A stretch of 64,000 nt of DNA from Chryseotalea sanaruensis (GCF_003990915.1 NZ_BHXQ01000002.1:310001-374000); one strand, 5' to 3'; counted from the first letter of the stretch, positions 10,501-17,660 are shown. Notes: a model not told the origin generated them from the letters alone. Numbers and translations are program-made.

Positions 10501-11153
10501 TCAGACCCACTAAAAGATATAGATGACACTTGGCCATTAACGCCATCAGTCAGCCCTCTGGAGCTGTTTAATTGTGTAAAGCCTAATACACTGTTGGGAG
10601 AGTTCGATCTGTAGATAAGATGAAAATCTGTGGCAACGAATAAATAACCTGTATTACTTATCTTAAAGTCGATAACATAAGGCGATGAAGGCAATTGCGT
10701 TACATCACCTATCGGCCAACTGGTACCAGCATTGGTAGATCGGTATACAGTACCACCCTGACTTGCAATAAAAAGGAAACCATTAGGGGATATGCGCAAA
10801 AATTTAGCATCATTGAATCCATTTGCAGAAACCAATATCCAATTGCTACCCCCATCGGTCGAAGAATATAATCGTGAGTAGCTTACCGCGTATAATTTTC
10901 CTGAAACCGGATCTCTTTCAATATTGCGAAGATTATATGGATCTGTGATACCGGTATTTGAAGTTGTCCATGTTGCTCCGCCATCGTCACTGATAACAAT
11001 ACCTTGAACATTGCTTAGACCTACCAATCTGCTATTAGAAAAAACCATGGCCTCCAAACCACCTCCGTAAGGGCCATTTAATGCTGTGTAATTAGTTTGA
11101 GCAAAACCACTTAAAGATAATGCTGTCAAAAAAATCAGTATATATTTTTTCAT
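4584..11153 (-). CDS. Giant T9SS-secreted protein: BNR propellers, Fn3, FG-GAP/VCBS, ASPIC/UnbV, Big-type Ig domains
   Basis: The open frame can be extended to a TTG at 11171, but the signal peptide begins at the ATG at 11153 (MKKYILIFLTALSLSGFAQ), which is chosen here. Approximate layout, numbered from the TTG: BNR/sortilin-like repeats 25-650 (many SSDGGxxW turns); Fn3 660-745; a region opening with CQTYTIPTN at 748-865; Fn3 866-962; FG-GAP/VCBS repeats 963-1340 with Ca-binding style DYDNDLDLD and DIDNDGDLD motifs; ASPIC/UnbV domain ~1345-1430 (WPSGLQQTITNV); two SbsA-type Ig domains ~1432-1650 (ITLDEESIAIAGKKLIVV); a further Ig-like domain to ~1765; a beta-rich region; and a C-terminal T9SS type A sorting domain from ~2107 (AYPNPTNKETTVRF). 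It is exported by the general secretory pathway and then by T9SS to the surface or medium. Function is probably adhesive or structural. It forms an operon with the 248-aa protein upstream and the caspase-like peptidase downstream. Confidence 0.92.
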   Translation of the reverse strand: MKKYILIFLTALSLSGFAQTNYTALNGPYGGGLEAMVFSNSRLVGLSNVQGIVISDDGGATWTTSNTGITDPYNLRNIERDPVSGKLYAVSYSRLYSSTDGGSNWILVSANGFNDAKFLRISPNGFLFIASQGGTVYRSTNAGTSWPIGDVTQLPSSPYVIDFKISNTGYLFVATDFHLIYRSNSPNSVLGFTQLNSSRGLTDGVNGQVSSISFSGSDIYANTFQGPFKSTNNGDTWTSVKSTISDTNFYNGRIYAAGSTVYYGGQGYNNILGRNESTFWKSTDGALTWTSVASPMSIYGNLYSELKGIFLFDVNTIYVSQRKGMFKSSDGGFNWNEINNGITGLGGYEPGSLVMTDNGRLIRVSGLGLGLFLSTDDGQSWDFLYNTPLNANFIGLKKIGSAIYAYGEKLVRSTDNGSTWNLVFEGALVGCGSYMNNFENLDASTFYTVTSYNCTAGTPQFNLTVSVDAGLTWTTNLITGLPSPNDTYINGTSGINSMPDGSLIINLYNYALNKQQHFKINSTTFQATDISPAGYELTDAFTVFEDKIFATAITNTYKLLISSDGGQTWEEKSIPYSYGRIRAINQNILYLLGSNGRVYISTDGGNAWVENDNFGINNYALEVLISPANFSYLAIHYGPVYKSNTQVIPPAAPTDLTVESYSAFSLTLKWSDNSNNESYFVIERSQDNNTAFDSVGFANPNGLNFVILNTNVPLDNTTYFYRVRAVGAAGNSAYTNEASVTTIENCQTYTIPTNRSWTATTQTLAGSNNPVSITGGFGNYIISGLLNPNAVSGISPGISPTSQFQMREVCGNVYLLPGVVYGDGNGTWDAVTNTLTIHWKTRPNYTPYREETTVYTLNASDPAPGAPTNVGAYVKSTNEVVVTWGSSLYAQQYQVQRSTTAGTGFVDIGSAFTTAPFSYIDNSTLTVGTTYYYRVVATSLGGATTSSAEVSIAYQTPRFDAISLVGYDFPTQGIAWIDIDNDDDDDLLVTPFNAPVGATGITVFENDGTGNLTKINVPGLSDFETSTLRVISVGDINNDGFSDIAVNGSLSGGDIFINNGDKSFTRTNLVPPNNFGLNWFASMADFNNDGKLDAVFSDDVSSSSTFFRFFTQNSSSEFETYELGEIAAEATISRGGSWADYDKDGDQDFIRSRFSTTANDFDQLYSNNGDGTFTPVSGTVFEQDYFMGSRSLSWGDYDNDLDLDVYVVENSPFYPSMLYSNNGDGTFTKMTGSVLSEAKTVQSFGSAWGDIDNDGDLDMVVANSLQAVLYINDGAGNFSKYTAQEYLVAADASRTNIAFAFADYDNNGTLDIATGKNANFPTILLKNSLVPGTSTRWLKVKLQGVNSNRSGIGARIEITTPNAKTQMRAVESLSGYGSTSSLTAHFGLANQNSATVRVFWPSGLQQTITNVAANQTLLVVEDGTGPQTLTLLPANGATNVSASTKLEITLDEESIAIAGKKLIVVKSSDPATQLFVIDVTMAVKTGDKYEFTLPNKLELGVNYTVSIEEGAFSDVYGNFSNVITGTAWAFTVGNGPQLASLSPANAAVNVIIDQALTVAFANTVTATAGKKLIVLDGATTVLDVDVATGTVAANAITFNAPAEGWPYERLLTVTLDAGAFVDNVGNEYAGIASGNWTFTTVEAPDVTAPSITYDPSSVNTLDKGFSPATLNIVATDNKAVTGLTFFHRKVADNNFNQVAASNTSGNNWTAQLTNTMADDMGVEYYFVATDLAGNTKRSPEVADTYYKTTLLFNTSNAPRITLSGGGTAQDWRIVAIPYQLNGNNFNIADVFSTFGAAADDTWRMLRYSKSGNTEVWQEYPDFAIIERGKGYFMNAIGAKEVLFTNSTSPDYDRENLFTMNLVQGWNQIGNPYSVAINWDDVRSFNNATSNVGSLKTFANGSYTDGNTLQPGQGGFVNVQTAVTLQVPFPGQTSGARIMEHNLSTNLDDESWHLPLALEHNHINNLFAGVGMHPSASASYDEFDDVNPPRFFDYAEINFDHAEHIFKRFTRDIVPTAQYQEWEFSVNSNLTGLATMRWNNTGFGNNDKEIMLLDKRSMQVINMRETSTYIFDPKQSSTFKIYFGVNLLEKIGAEFFAVSSAYPNPTNKETTVRFSLPENGGEQQQVTLEISDVMGRSMGTVARGVFKGGYHELSFDASTLSDHEGLLLISVNVFNKTGRSTKQVKVMINK

Positions 11154-11179
11154 ATACATATGCTTACTCAATACAAAAA

Positions 11180-11926
11180 TTAATTACCTGGAAATGGAGG
11201 ATCCGGAATAGCCGGACCATCATTGGTATCGGGGGTGTCAGTTCCGCCACCACTAGCCAATACCGCTGCAACGCCCACTATTGCTATTGCCGGTATTACT
11301 TTTAGCAACATTGGAACGGCCGGTGTTACCATAAAAGGTTTTGATACTGCTACATCTTGTGTGTTACGTGTATCTGTAATTCTTATAATATAATCCTTAC
11401 CCTTACTCTGCTTCTTTGGAATATACAGCGTATAAGCTCCGTTATTTGGCTGATTTAATGCAGCAACGATTTGCTGTCCGCCATTTAAAAATTCAATGTT
11501 GATTGGATTACTATTGCCAGGCTTCCAGTTAATGACATGGTTTTTACCACGCTTCATTTTAGTGGAAGTGGTAATGTTGGTAAACTTTGCTACAGACACA
11601 AACTGCTTCCCTCTTACCTCCAATGAAAGTCTGCCTTTATATGGTCCTAGCTCTTCGCGAATGCTCCAGGTTATTTTCCTATCTGTGCCTGGTTTTACTT
11701 CATTACCCACATCGCCTGTAACTTTTGTTAAGGCCGTGTTGAAGTTGCTCTGCGAACTATACAGGGCTATCTGATATTCATTATTGGGATTGCTGTCTTC
11801 TAAATCGTAGTGCACGATTATCTTTTCACCGGCCAACTCCACGCGTTTAATCGTTACCTTTTGGGCAAATATTGGTGTAGCGGCTAGCAGCAGTAAAGCT
11901 ATTGCTGTTACTCTCATAGGGGGCAT
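11180..11926 (-). CDS. Secreted Kre9/KNH-like domain protein, copy 1
   Basis: 248 residues with a signal peptide ending ...AATPIFAQ, the same two beta domains as its paralogue at 2329-3072 (VTGDVGNEVKPGTDRKITW; KRGKNHVINWKPG), a C-terminal hydrophobic stretch (VPMLLKVIPAIAIVGVAAVL) and a short acidic/Pro-rich tail. Its stop is 26 bases from the ATG of the giant T9SS protein, so the two are cotranscribed. The near identity of the two copies, each beside a BNR/Fn3 giant, shows that a two-gene module was duplicated. Function unknown; an accessory or docking role for the giant protein is inferred from the repeated pairing. Confidence 0.85.
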   Translation of the reverse strand: MPPMRVTAIALLLLAATPIFAQKVTIKRVELAGEKIIVHYDLEDSNPNNEYQIALYSSQSNFNTALTKVTGDVGNEVKPGTDRKITWSIREELGPYKGRLSLEVRGKQFVSVAKFTNITTSTKMKRGKNHVINWKPGNSNPINIEFLNGGQQIVAALNQPNNGAYTLYIPKKQSKGKDYIIRITDTRNTQDVAVSKPFMVTPAVPMLLKVIPAIAIVGVAAVLASGGGTDTPDTNDGPAIPDPPFPGN

Positions 11927-11978
11927 TGGTTTTAAGTAACAATAAAGATACTATAATCACCCATAATACCTTATAAAA

Positions 11979-11991
11979 GGTACATGTAACT
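11979..11991. promoter_or_regulatory. Shared upstream motif GGTACATGTAACT, second copy
   Basis: Identical 13 bases to 3139-3151, 53-65 bases upstream of the ATG at 11926. On the minus strand the context TTGGGGGTAGTTACATGTAC then CTTTT could be a -33/-7 promoter pair of Bacteroidota type with a short spacer. Conservation could also be left over from the module duplication. Confidence 0.45.
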
Positions 11992-12010
11992 ACCCCCAAT
12001 AAAATTTTGT

Positions 12011-12403
12011 TTAGCTGTGTTGGCCTCTGGTATAAAGACCATAGTCAAGGAAGTAACGAGAATAAATAGGATAACGCCTCATTTGAATCAATTTTGGCAC
12101 TTTTCCTTCTTCCTGTTTAATTTCATAGTAATACTCAAAACCCTTCGAAATTTTGATGGTTTGAACAATTTCCTGCCTTTGTCGGGTATGAATATCAAGT
12201 ATTTTTACTCTAAGGTGAAAAGTGCCTTGAGTACTTTTAATGCGTATGAAGTTTGATGGCGTTTTGTTGTAGAGTTTACCATTTACAAAAACCTGCACAA
12301 CCTCAGATTTTCTTACAGCACTAATGGCAATACCGGAGGTATAAGCCTGAACCGTTATGCTGACTAAAAAAGCGAAAAAAAATACTATCACCCCTCTTTT
12401 CAT
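12011..12403 (-). CDS. Small secreted protein with PEGA-like domain, function unknown
   Basis: 130 residues; signal peptide MKRGVIVFFFAFLVSITVQA. The middle (residues ~36-75: VVQVFVNGKLYNKTPSNFIR, then a stretch ending LRVKILD) resembles the PEGA-like domain that packs beta strands in many Bacteroidota envelope proteins. The C-terminus is rich in Tyr and Arg. It lies 84 bases upstream of the 248-aa secreted gene and 45 bases downstream of the 318-aa gene, all leftward, so it may belong to the same operon. No function assigned. Confidence 0.7.
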   Translation of the reverse strand: MKRGVIVFFFAFLVSITVQAYTSGIAISAVRKSEVVQVFVNGKLYNKTPSNFIRIKSTQGTFHLRVKILDIHTRQRQEIVQTIKISKGFEYYYEIKQEEGKVPKLIQMRRYPIYSRYFLDYGLYTRGQHS

Positions 12404-12448
12404 ACCTATTTCTTTACACTTTTTAATAGCAATGCTTATGCCAGAGCT

Positions 12449-13405
12449 TTAACGAACATTGAGCTCTTTGCGAAGATTAGCGAGCGTATTTTTAAGAGCA
12501 TCCTGCCAGTTTGCAGCTGCATCCCATTCCTTACCCAAATAAACATTGTCAAATTCAAGCTTTTTAAAGTAGAATTTATAAACACTCTTTTCATCAACAA
12601 TCTTGATTGGCCTTTTAACTAAGGTATAACCTAATATTTCCAGTGCCTGCTTTTCGGGCAAATGAACTGATTGTAACACATACCAAAAGCCCTTTAGTCT
12701 CAATTCTGCATCACTAATGCTGTCGCCAACAAATTCTAATTTAAACGGATAGCTGCTCAATTCATTCTTTAATGCCTCATTATCTTCAACTCTATCAGAA
12801 AGTCTCACGGCTAATCTATCTACTCGCAAATCTGAACTGTGTGATTCTATTCTGCTGCCTCGTATTATGCTTATTTTCAAATCAGTTTCAGGCTGATCGT
12901 TCACCAAAAAATTTTGCTTTGAAAGTGCATTTTGCGCATCGCGACCTAATTCAAGCAACAGTTCGCCTAATGCAGATTTACTGAGTTGCCATGCAGGCTG
13001 TAATGTATTGACAAAACTAAACTTCTGGTTAAATTTTGTCATGGTACAACGGTATTCTTGTTGATCTTTTTGAACAAAAACCAAGTTGCTTATTTCTCGT
13101 TTTTGTATTGCCTCAAACAAAGCTTTTCGTACGTCATGTCCACCAAGCAGTTTCTCAATTGCTATAGCCAGTACAGCATCAATTCCAGTAGTAGAAAATG
13201 ATTCTTGTATTCGCTCAAGCTCTTTCTGAGTCAGGCTACTGCTATAGAATAATAAAGTGCGTCCACTCAAAATCCGCTCAGGCATTTGATTTACAATTGT
13301 AAAGCGTTGGAAAAAAAACTCCTCTGTAATTGGCAGACTCTGCGCCTGCAGCGAATAATTAAACAGCAAGAAAAAATTCAATAATAAAATGTAAATCAGT
13401 CTCAT
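12449..13405 (-). CDS. Secreted protein of unknown function, first gene of leftward block
   Basis: 318 residues with a signal peptide (MRLIYILLLNFFLLFNYSLQAQ). After it comes an alpha/beta region (ERILSGRTLLFYSSSLTQ; ISNLVFVQKDQQEYRCTM) and a C-terminal part rich in aromatic and basic residues. No catalytic motif or known domain was recognised. The gene reads like a real exported protein: long open frame, Bacteroidota-style signal peptide, tight spacing to the next gene. It is probably the first gene of the run that leads to the T9SS/caspase genes. Confidence 0.7.
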   Translation of the reverse strand: MRLIYILLLNFFLLFNYSLQAQSLPITEEFFFQRFTIVNQMPERILSGRTLLFYSSSLTQKELERIQESFSTTGIDAVLAIAIEKLLGGHDVRKALFEAIQKREISNLVFVQKDQQEYRCTMTKFNQKFSFVNTLQPAWQLSKSALGELLLELGRDAQNALSKQNFLVNDQPETDLKISIIRGSRIESHSSDLRVDRLAVRLSDRVEDNEALKNELSSYPFKLEFVGDSISDAELRLKGFWYVLQSVHLPEKQALEILGYTLVKRPIKIVDEKSVYKFYFKKLEFDNVYLGKEWDAAANWQDALKNTLANLRKELNVR

Positions 13406-13545
13406 GGTTTGCTATTGCAAAGAACGAAAAAATGTCGTTTAGATTGTAAGTCTTGTTATGGTAATTTAATATAGTTGACAGTAAGCAGGACAAAATGTGT
13501 TTGTCTCAAATAGTTGAATCTATTGTCAACTGTCAATTTAGCATC

Positions 13546-13869
13546 CTAATCCGGCAATTCAATAAACAAACCTTCATCATTAAGCTTAACGGCAAAAGTT
13601 GTTAAATCAGCAGATCGTTGCATACTTTCTCTTCCTGTTCGCAAATCAAAACAGTAGTTATGCCAAGGACAAATGATTTCGTTACGATAGTTAACATGTC
13701 CCTTACTCAAGGATTCTTTATTGTGTGTACAAAAATCATCAACTGCAAAAAACTGCTCTCCTTTGCGAACCAAGGCAATTCTATACTGATCTACTAATAC
13801 CCGTCTTGGCTTACCCTCAGCCAATTCCGCAAAAGCCTGCTCCGGTTGTGTAAAGATTTTTACCCACAT
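13546..13869 (-). CDS. Rieske [2Fe-2S] domain protein
   Basis: 107 residues, the length of a stand-alone Rieske ferredoxin. The cluster ligands are visible as CTH (in DDFCTHNKESLSKG, residues ~46-48) and CPWH (in IICPWHNYCFD, residues ~68-71), the C-X-H ... C-X2-H pattern of Rieske proteins. No signal peptide or transmembrane segment, so it is a cytoplasmic electron carrier or a Rieske-type regulatory/assembly subunit. No oxygenase or reductase gene is adjacent, so the partner is unknown. Confidence 0.9.
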   Translation of the reverse strand: MWVKIFTQPEQAFAELAEGKPRRVLVDQYRIALVRKGEQFFAVDDFCTHNKESLSKGHVNYRNEIICPWHNYCFDLRTGRESMQRSADLTTFAVKLNDEGLFIELPD

Positions 13870-13880
13870 AACGATTTACC

Positions 13881-13911
13881 TTTGCTTACCATGCCCATTT
13901 TTCTACCTTCG
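13881..13911 (+). promoter_or_regulatory. Bacteroidota-type promoter of the amidohydrolase gene
   Basis: TTTG at 13881-13884, a 19-base spacer, then TACCTTCG at 13904-13911. This fits the Bacteroidota housekeeping promoter (TTTG, ~19 bases, TAnnTTTG) with one mismatch. The start codon follows 23 bases later at 13934, which would give a short leader. Confidence 0.6.
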
Positions 13912-13933
13912 GTTTTAGTCATAACCTAAACGT

Positions 13934-15238
13934 ATGAAAAATTTATTAATGAGTGCAGTGCTTTGTATGCTAACACTTACAGTTACTGCACAGGTAAGCC
14001 CTAAACTGCAAGCAAAAGTGATGCAGCAGGCAGCCACTATAGAACCTCGCATGATTGAATGGAGACGACATATCCATCAATATCCTGAATTATCTAACCG
14101 AGAAGTTAAGACTGGTGAGAAGATTGCCGCTCATCTTAAGTCACTCGGTATAGAGGTACAAACGGGTGTGGCACATACCGGTGTAGTGGGCATACTAAAG
14201 GGCGGTAAGCCAGGGCCGGTAATTGCTTTGCGTGCCGATATGGATGCATTACCAGTAACTGAACGCAATAGCCTCCCCTTCGCTTCTAAAGAACGTACAA
14301 CTTTTAATGGACAAGAAACAGGAGTAATGCATGCTTGTGGTCATGACACCCATGTAGCTATGCTAATGGCAACTGCGGAAATACTTGCCCAAAACAAAAG
14401 TGAGTTAAGGGGAACAGTGAAATTTATTTTTCAACCTGCCGAAGAAGGTGCGCCAGCCGGTGAGGAAGGTGGCGCTAGTTTAATGGTAAAACAAGGTGTG
14501 CTTGAAAATCCCAAAGTAGATGTAATCTTTGGTGCACATATTCAATCTATAGCTCCACTGGGACGCATTACTTACAAGCCCGCTGGTTTAATGGCTGCTT
14601 CGGATTGGTTTAAAATCAAAGTTTATGGTAAACAAGCACATGGTTCAGCTCCATGGGGTGGCATCGATCCAATTGTTGTGTCGGCTCAGATCATTAATAG
14701 TTTACAAACCATTGTTAGCCGATCTGTTAACTTAACACAAGAACCTGCAGTAGTCACTGTTGGCCGCATTAATGCTGGTATTCGTGAAAATATTATTCCT
14801 GAATATGCAGAAATGGCAGGCACCATCAGAACGCTTGATACAAAAATGCAGGACGAAATCCATGAGAAAATGAGAGTGATGGTAACTAAAGTTGCGGAAA
14901 GCATGGGAGCCAGAGCTGAAATTGAAATTCAAAAAATGACACCTGTAACATATAATGATCCGGCACTTACTGAAAAAGTAGTAGCCAGCTTACAGAAAGC
15001 TGCAGGTGAAAGCAACGTTGTAAGAATCCCCTCTGTAACTGGTGCTGAAGACTTTGCGTTCTATCAGCAAAAGGTTCCTGGTTTCTTTTTCTTCGTTGGT
15101 GCTTGTCCTCCAGACAAAGATCCATTGAAGGATGCAGTAGGTCATCATACTCCTGACTTTATAATTGATGAACGCGGCATGCTGGTTGGACTGAAAGCAA
15201 TGCTTAATCTGACGCTGGATTATATGTATGCTAAGTAA
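13934..15238 (+). CDS. Exported M20-family amidohydrolase (N-acyl amino acid / hippurate hydrolase type)
   Basis: 434 residues with a signal peptide (MKNLLMSAVLCMLTLTVTAQ), so it acts in the periplasm or outside. Metal-site motifs of the M20D group are present: HACGHDTHVAM at ~residue 134 and the acidic FQPAEEGAPAGEEGG near 175, plus the dimerisation/lid region (KQAHGSAPWGGIDP) and the late His/Glu motif TGAEDFAFY. The family cleaves amide bonds of N-acyl amino acids, indole-acetyl or benzoyl conjugates; the exact substrate cannot be told. A promoter lies just upstream and thiol peroxidase follows 58 bases downstream. Confidence 0.9.
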   Translation: MKNLLMSAVLCMLTLTVTAQVSPKLQAKVMQQAATIEPRMIEWRRHIHQYPELSNREVKTGEKIAAHLKSLGIEVQTGVAHTGVVGILKGGKPGPVIALRADMDALPVTERNSLPFASKERTTFNGQETGVMHACGHDTHVAMLMATAEILAQNKSELRGTVKFIFQPAEEGAPAGEEGGASLMVKQGVLENPKVDVIFGAHIQSIAPLGRITYKPAGLMAASDWFKIKVYGKQAHGSAPWGGIDPIVVSAQIINSLQTIVSRSVNLTQEPAVVTVGRINAGIRENIIPEYAEMAGTIRTLDTKMQDEIHEKMRVMVTKVAESMGARAEIEIQKMTPVTYNDPALTEKVVASLQKAAGESNVVRIPSVTGAEDFAFYQQKVPGFFFFVGACPPDKDPLKDAVGHHTPDFIIDERGMLVGLKAMLNLTLDYMYAK

Positions 15239-15296
15239 ATCTTGATGAACTTTATTGAAGCCCTTTTGTTAACAAATAGAAATTAAACCAACAATC

Positions 15297-15797
15297 ATGT
15301 CAAAAATTACCTTGGGCGGAAAGCCCACCAATACCAATGGAGAGCTGCCAGCTGTAGGCAGTGCAGCCCCTGATTTCATCCTTACAAATGCTGCCGATAT
15401 GAGTGAGGTGTCATTGAAAAATTATGCAGGCAAAAATGTCGTTATGAACATTTTTCCTAGCGTTGATACTGGTGTATGTGCAGCCTCTGTGCGTAAGTTC
15501 AATGCAGAGGCAAGCAAACTTGATAATACAGTAGTGCTTTGCATTTCTAAAGATTTACCGTTTGCAATGAAGCGCTTCTGTGGTGCCGAGGGATTAAATA
15601 ACGTAGTAACCCTCAGCGATTACCGCAACAAAGGCTTTTCAAAAAACTATGGTGTTGAAATTACTGATGGCGCTTTTGAAGCTTTAGATGCACGCGCTGT
15701 AGTTATTGTTGGCACTGATGGTAAAGTGAAGCATACTGAGCTCGTTCCTGAAATTGGTCAAGAGCCTAATTACGAAGCAGCCATCAAGTCACTCTAA
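15297..15797 (+). CDS. tpx: Thiol peroxidase (Tpx, atypical 2-Cys peroxiredoxin)
   Basis: 166 residues, the normal Tpx length. The peroxidatic Cys is in PSVDTGVCAASV (near residue 60) and the resolving Cys in MKRFCGAEGL (near 94), which is the Tpx spacing. The N-terminal TLGGKPTNTNGELP is also typical. The cytoplasmic enzyme reduces hydrogen peroxide and alkyl hydroperoxides using thioredoxin. A strong terminator follows at 15823-15858, so the transcription unit ends here. Confidence 0.95.
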   Translation: MSKITLGGKPTNTNGELPAVGSAAPDFILTNAADMSEVSLKNYAGKNVVMNIFPSVDTGVCAASVRKFNAEASKLDNTVVLCISKDLPFAMKRFCGAEGLNNVVTLSDYRNKGFSKNYGVEITDGAFEALDARAVVIVGTDGKVKHTELVPEIGQEPNYEAAIKSL

Positions 15798-15822
15798 AAC
15801 TATTACAACTTCTTGTATCCTA

Positions 15823-15858
15823 AACTCCTTGAACGTAAACGTTCAAGGAGTTTTTTTT
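15823..15858 (+). terminator. Rho-independent terminator after tpx
   Basis: Perfect 12-bp arms (AACTCCTTGAAC at 15823-15834; GTTCAAGGAGTT at 15841-15852) with a six-base loop, followed by a run of T. Confidence 0.92.
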
Positions 15859-15943
15859 GATCGCTTTAAAAAATTAACTATTTGTTAACATCTCAGACCT
15901 AAAGGAGTAATGGCAAAAGAGAATTTTTACATGAATTCTTTCC

Positions 15944-16504
15944 TTGCCTACACCAACACAAGATATCGCACTTTTTCAATCAATGAAACAAGGTAATCGC
16001 CTTGCTTTCAACTCACTTTTTCTGGCCTATTATAAAAGCCTTTGCCAATTCGCCTATCAATACACCAGAAATAAAGAAGAAACAGAAGAGATCGTAAGTG
16101 ATGTTTTCTTCTCCCTTTGGCAAAATAAAGACCGGATAAACATTGAGCAGAGCGTAAAGGCTTATTTATACACGTGCGTAAAAAATGCTTCCATTGCGTT
16201 GGTTAAAAAAAGACAGCCACTTTTTAATGACCTTGAAGATGTACTGCATAGCTATGCAGCGCGACACCATGAACCAGACCGCATACATGAATACATTGAA
16301 CTTAAAGAGTATTTCAATCAAGCCGTAGAAAGTTTACCCATCCGTTGCAAACAGATTTTTATCCTCAATAGGTTTGATAATTTAAAGTATAAGGAAATTA
16401 GTGTGCTTCTGAATATTTCTGAAAAAACTGTTGAGAATCAAATTATCAAAGCGCTTGTCGTACTCCGAAATGCATTAAACAGATATACAACCAAGCACTA
16501 TTAA
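15944..16504 (+). CDS. ECF sigma factor of the FecI-like (Bacteroidota) group
   Basis: 186 residues with sigma region 2 (AFNSLFLAYYKSLCQFAYQY ... EEIVSDVFFSLWQ) and region 4 (SLPIRCKQIFILNRFDNLKY followed by the helix-turn-helix ISVLLNISEKTVENQI). The next genes encode FecR and a TonB receptor with an STN domain, so this is the sigma factor of a cell-surface signalling system and probably drives transcription of the receptor operon. The start is unclear: the frame has a stop at 15932 and only ATT (15935) or TTG (15944) before ATG at 15983, which would shorten region 2. A GGAG/ATG pair at 15903-15912 belongs to another frame and opens a 28-codon ORF overlapping the sigma start, so translation may be coupled. 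TTG is used here. Confidence 0.88.
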   Translation: MPTPTQDIALFQSMKQGNRLAFNSLFLAYYKSLCQFAYQYTRNKEETEEIVSDVFFSLWQNKDRINIEQSVKAYLYTCVKNASIALVKKRQPLFNDLEDVLHSYAARHHEPDRIHEYIELKEYFNQAVESLPIRCKQIFILNRFDNLKYKEISVLLNISEKTVENQIIKALVVLRNALNRYTTKHY

Positions 16505-16685
16505 ATCTTCCCAATTTCCTTACACTTTCTTACAGTAATACTCAGACAAATCCATTCAATACATTTTAATTGTGCTTTCTTTCCCCAGATTGCTCCTCCC
16601 TTAACAAAGAGGTAATGTATTCTTAACACCACAACATAGTGGTACTGTGCTCCCATTTCACTCTAAGCATATAGTAACAAATGCT

Positions 16686-17660
16686 ATGGAGGAAAATATC
16701 CCAAAAGAACTTATTGTCAGGTATCTATCAAATGAGGCAAATTCCGATGAACAGATTCAACTGTTTGACTGGATTTCGCTTAATGTCGAGAATCAAAAGA
16801 GATTCAATGAGTTTTGCGAAGTCTGGAATAAAAACTATACCCACCCCGAAGAGTTTAAAGAGCAACAAGCACTTTATTCATTAAATAATAAAATCGATAG
16901 CCTTGCACCAATAGCCAAGAAAAAAACAAACTGGCTAAAGGTTGCAGCACTAATAGGCATTCTTGCCTTAACCGCCACTACGCTTTTTGTATATTCTATA
17001 AAGTCAGTTTCGTCTGAAATAACTTATGTTGTTAAAACTAATCCGCCTGGGCAAAAATCCCAGCTTCAACTAAGCGATGGTTCAATAGTCTACTTAAATG
17101 CTGGCAGCAGTATAGAATTACCTGAACAATTCAATGATAAAATTCGCGAGGTACACTTGCTGAAAGGGGAGGCTTTCTTCGAAGTCCAAAGAGACTCACT
17201 TCGTCCGTTTATTATTAGCACAGGTGCTGTACAAACAAAAGTATTAGGAACATCCTTTAACATAAAATATGATGAGCTAACTACAGAAGTAGCAGTTAGA
17301 AGTGGACTCGTTAGTGTTTCTAACAATCAAAGCGCTGAGCTACTCACTGTAAATGAAAAACTGACTATAACAGGCAATCAAATTATCCGAGAGCAGGCAA
17401 ACCTGGAATCAATTCTGGCCTGGAGAAACAATACTTTAATTCTAGACAATTTAAACCTTGCTGATGCCGCTGCAAAAATTGAGATGTGGTATGGAGTTGA
17501 AATATCCTTTGCCAACAGCGCAATTCTAGATTGCAAAATAGCAGGCAAGTATAAAAACCAAACACTTGAAAACGTACTAAAGGCAATTGCCTATGCTACC
17601 GAAATTGAATTTGAAATCAAAAATAAGGAGGTGAAAATATCTGGAAAAGGATGCCACTAA
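16686..17660 (+). CDS. FecR-type anti-sigma factor
   Basis: The frame can be extended to GTG 16647, but the ATG at 16686 (MEENIPKELIVRYLSN) matches the family start. Order: cytoplasmic sigma-binding part (~1-75), one transmembrane helix (WLKVAALIGILALTATTLFV), periplasmic FecR domain (GQKSQLQLSDGSIVYLNAGS ... VLGTSFNIKYD), and a C-terminal DUF4974/STN-like domain (LNLADAAAKIEMWYGVEISF). It transmits the state of the outer-membrane receptor to the ECF sigma factor encoded upstream. The receptor gene follows after 123 bases. Confidence 0.92.
   Translation: MEENIPKELIVRYLSNEANSDEQIQLFDWISLNVENQKRFNEFCEVWNKNYTHPEEFKEQQALYSLNNKIDSLAPIAKKKTNWLKVAALIGILALTATTLFVYSIKSVSSEITYVVKTNPPGQKSQLQLSDGSIVYLNAGSSIELPEQFNDKIREVHLLKGEAFFEVQRDSLRPFIISTGAVQTKVLGTSFNIKYDELTTEVAVRSGLVSVSNNQSAELLTVNEKLTITGNQIIREQANLESILAWRNNTLILDNLNLADAAAKIEMWYGVEISFANSAILDCKIAGKYKNQTLENVLKAIAYATEIEFEIKNKEVKISGKGCH

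Noticed and set aside
13473..13529. Inverted repeat TTGACAGT...ACTGTCAA upstream of the Rieske and 318-aa genes
   Set aside because: Short arms with a long loop and no T-run; could be chance or an operator, without further support.
16681..16884. 67-codon frame starting five bases before the FecR ATG
   Set aside because: Out-of-frame shadow of FecR.
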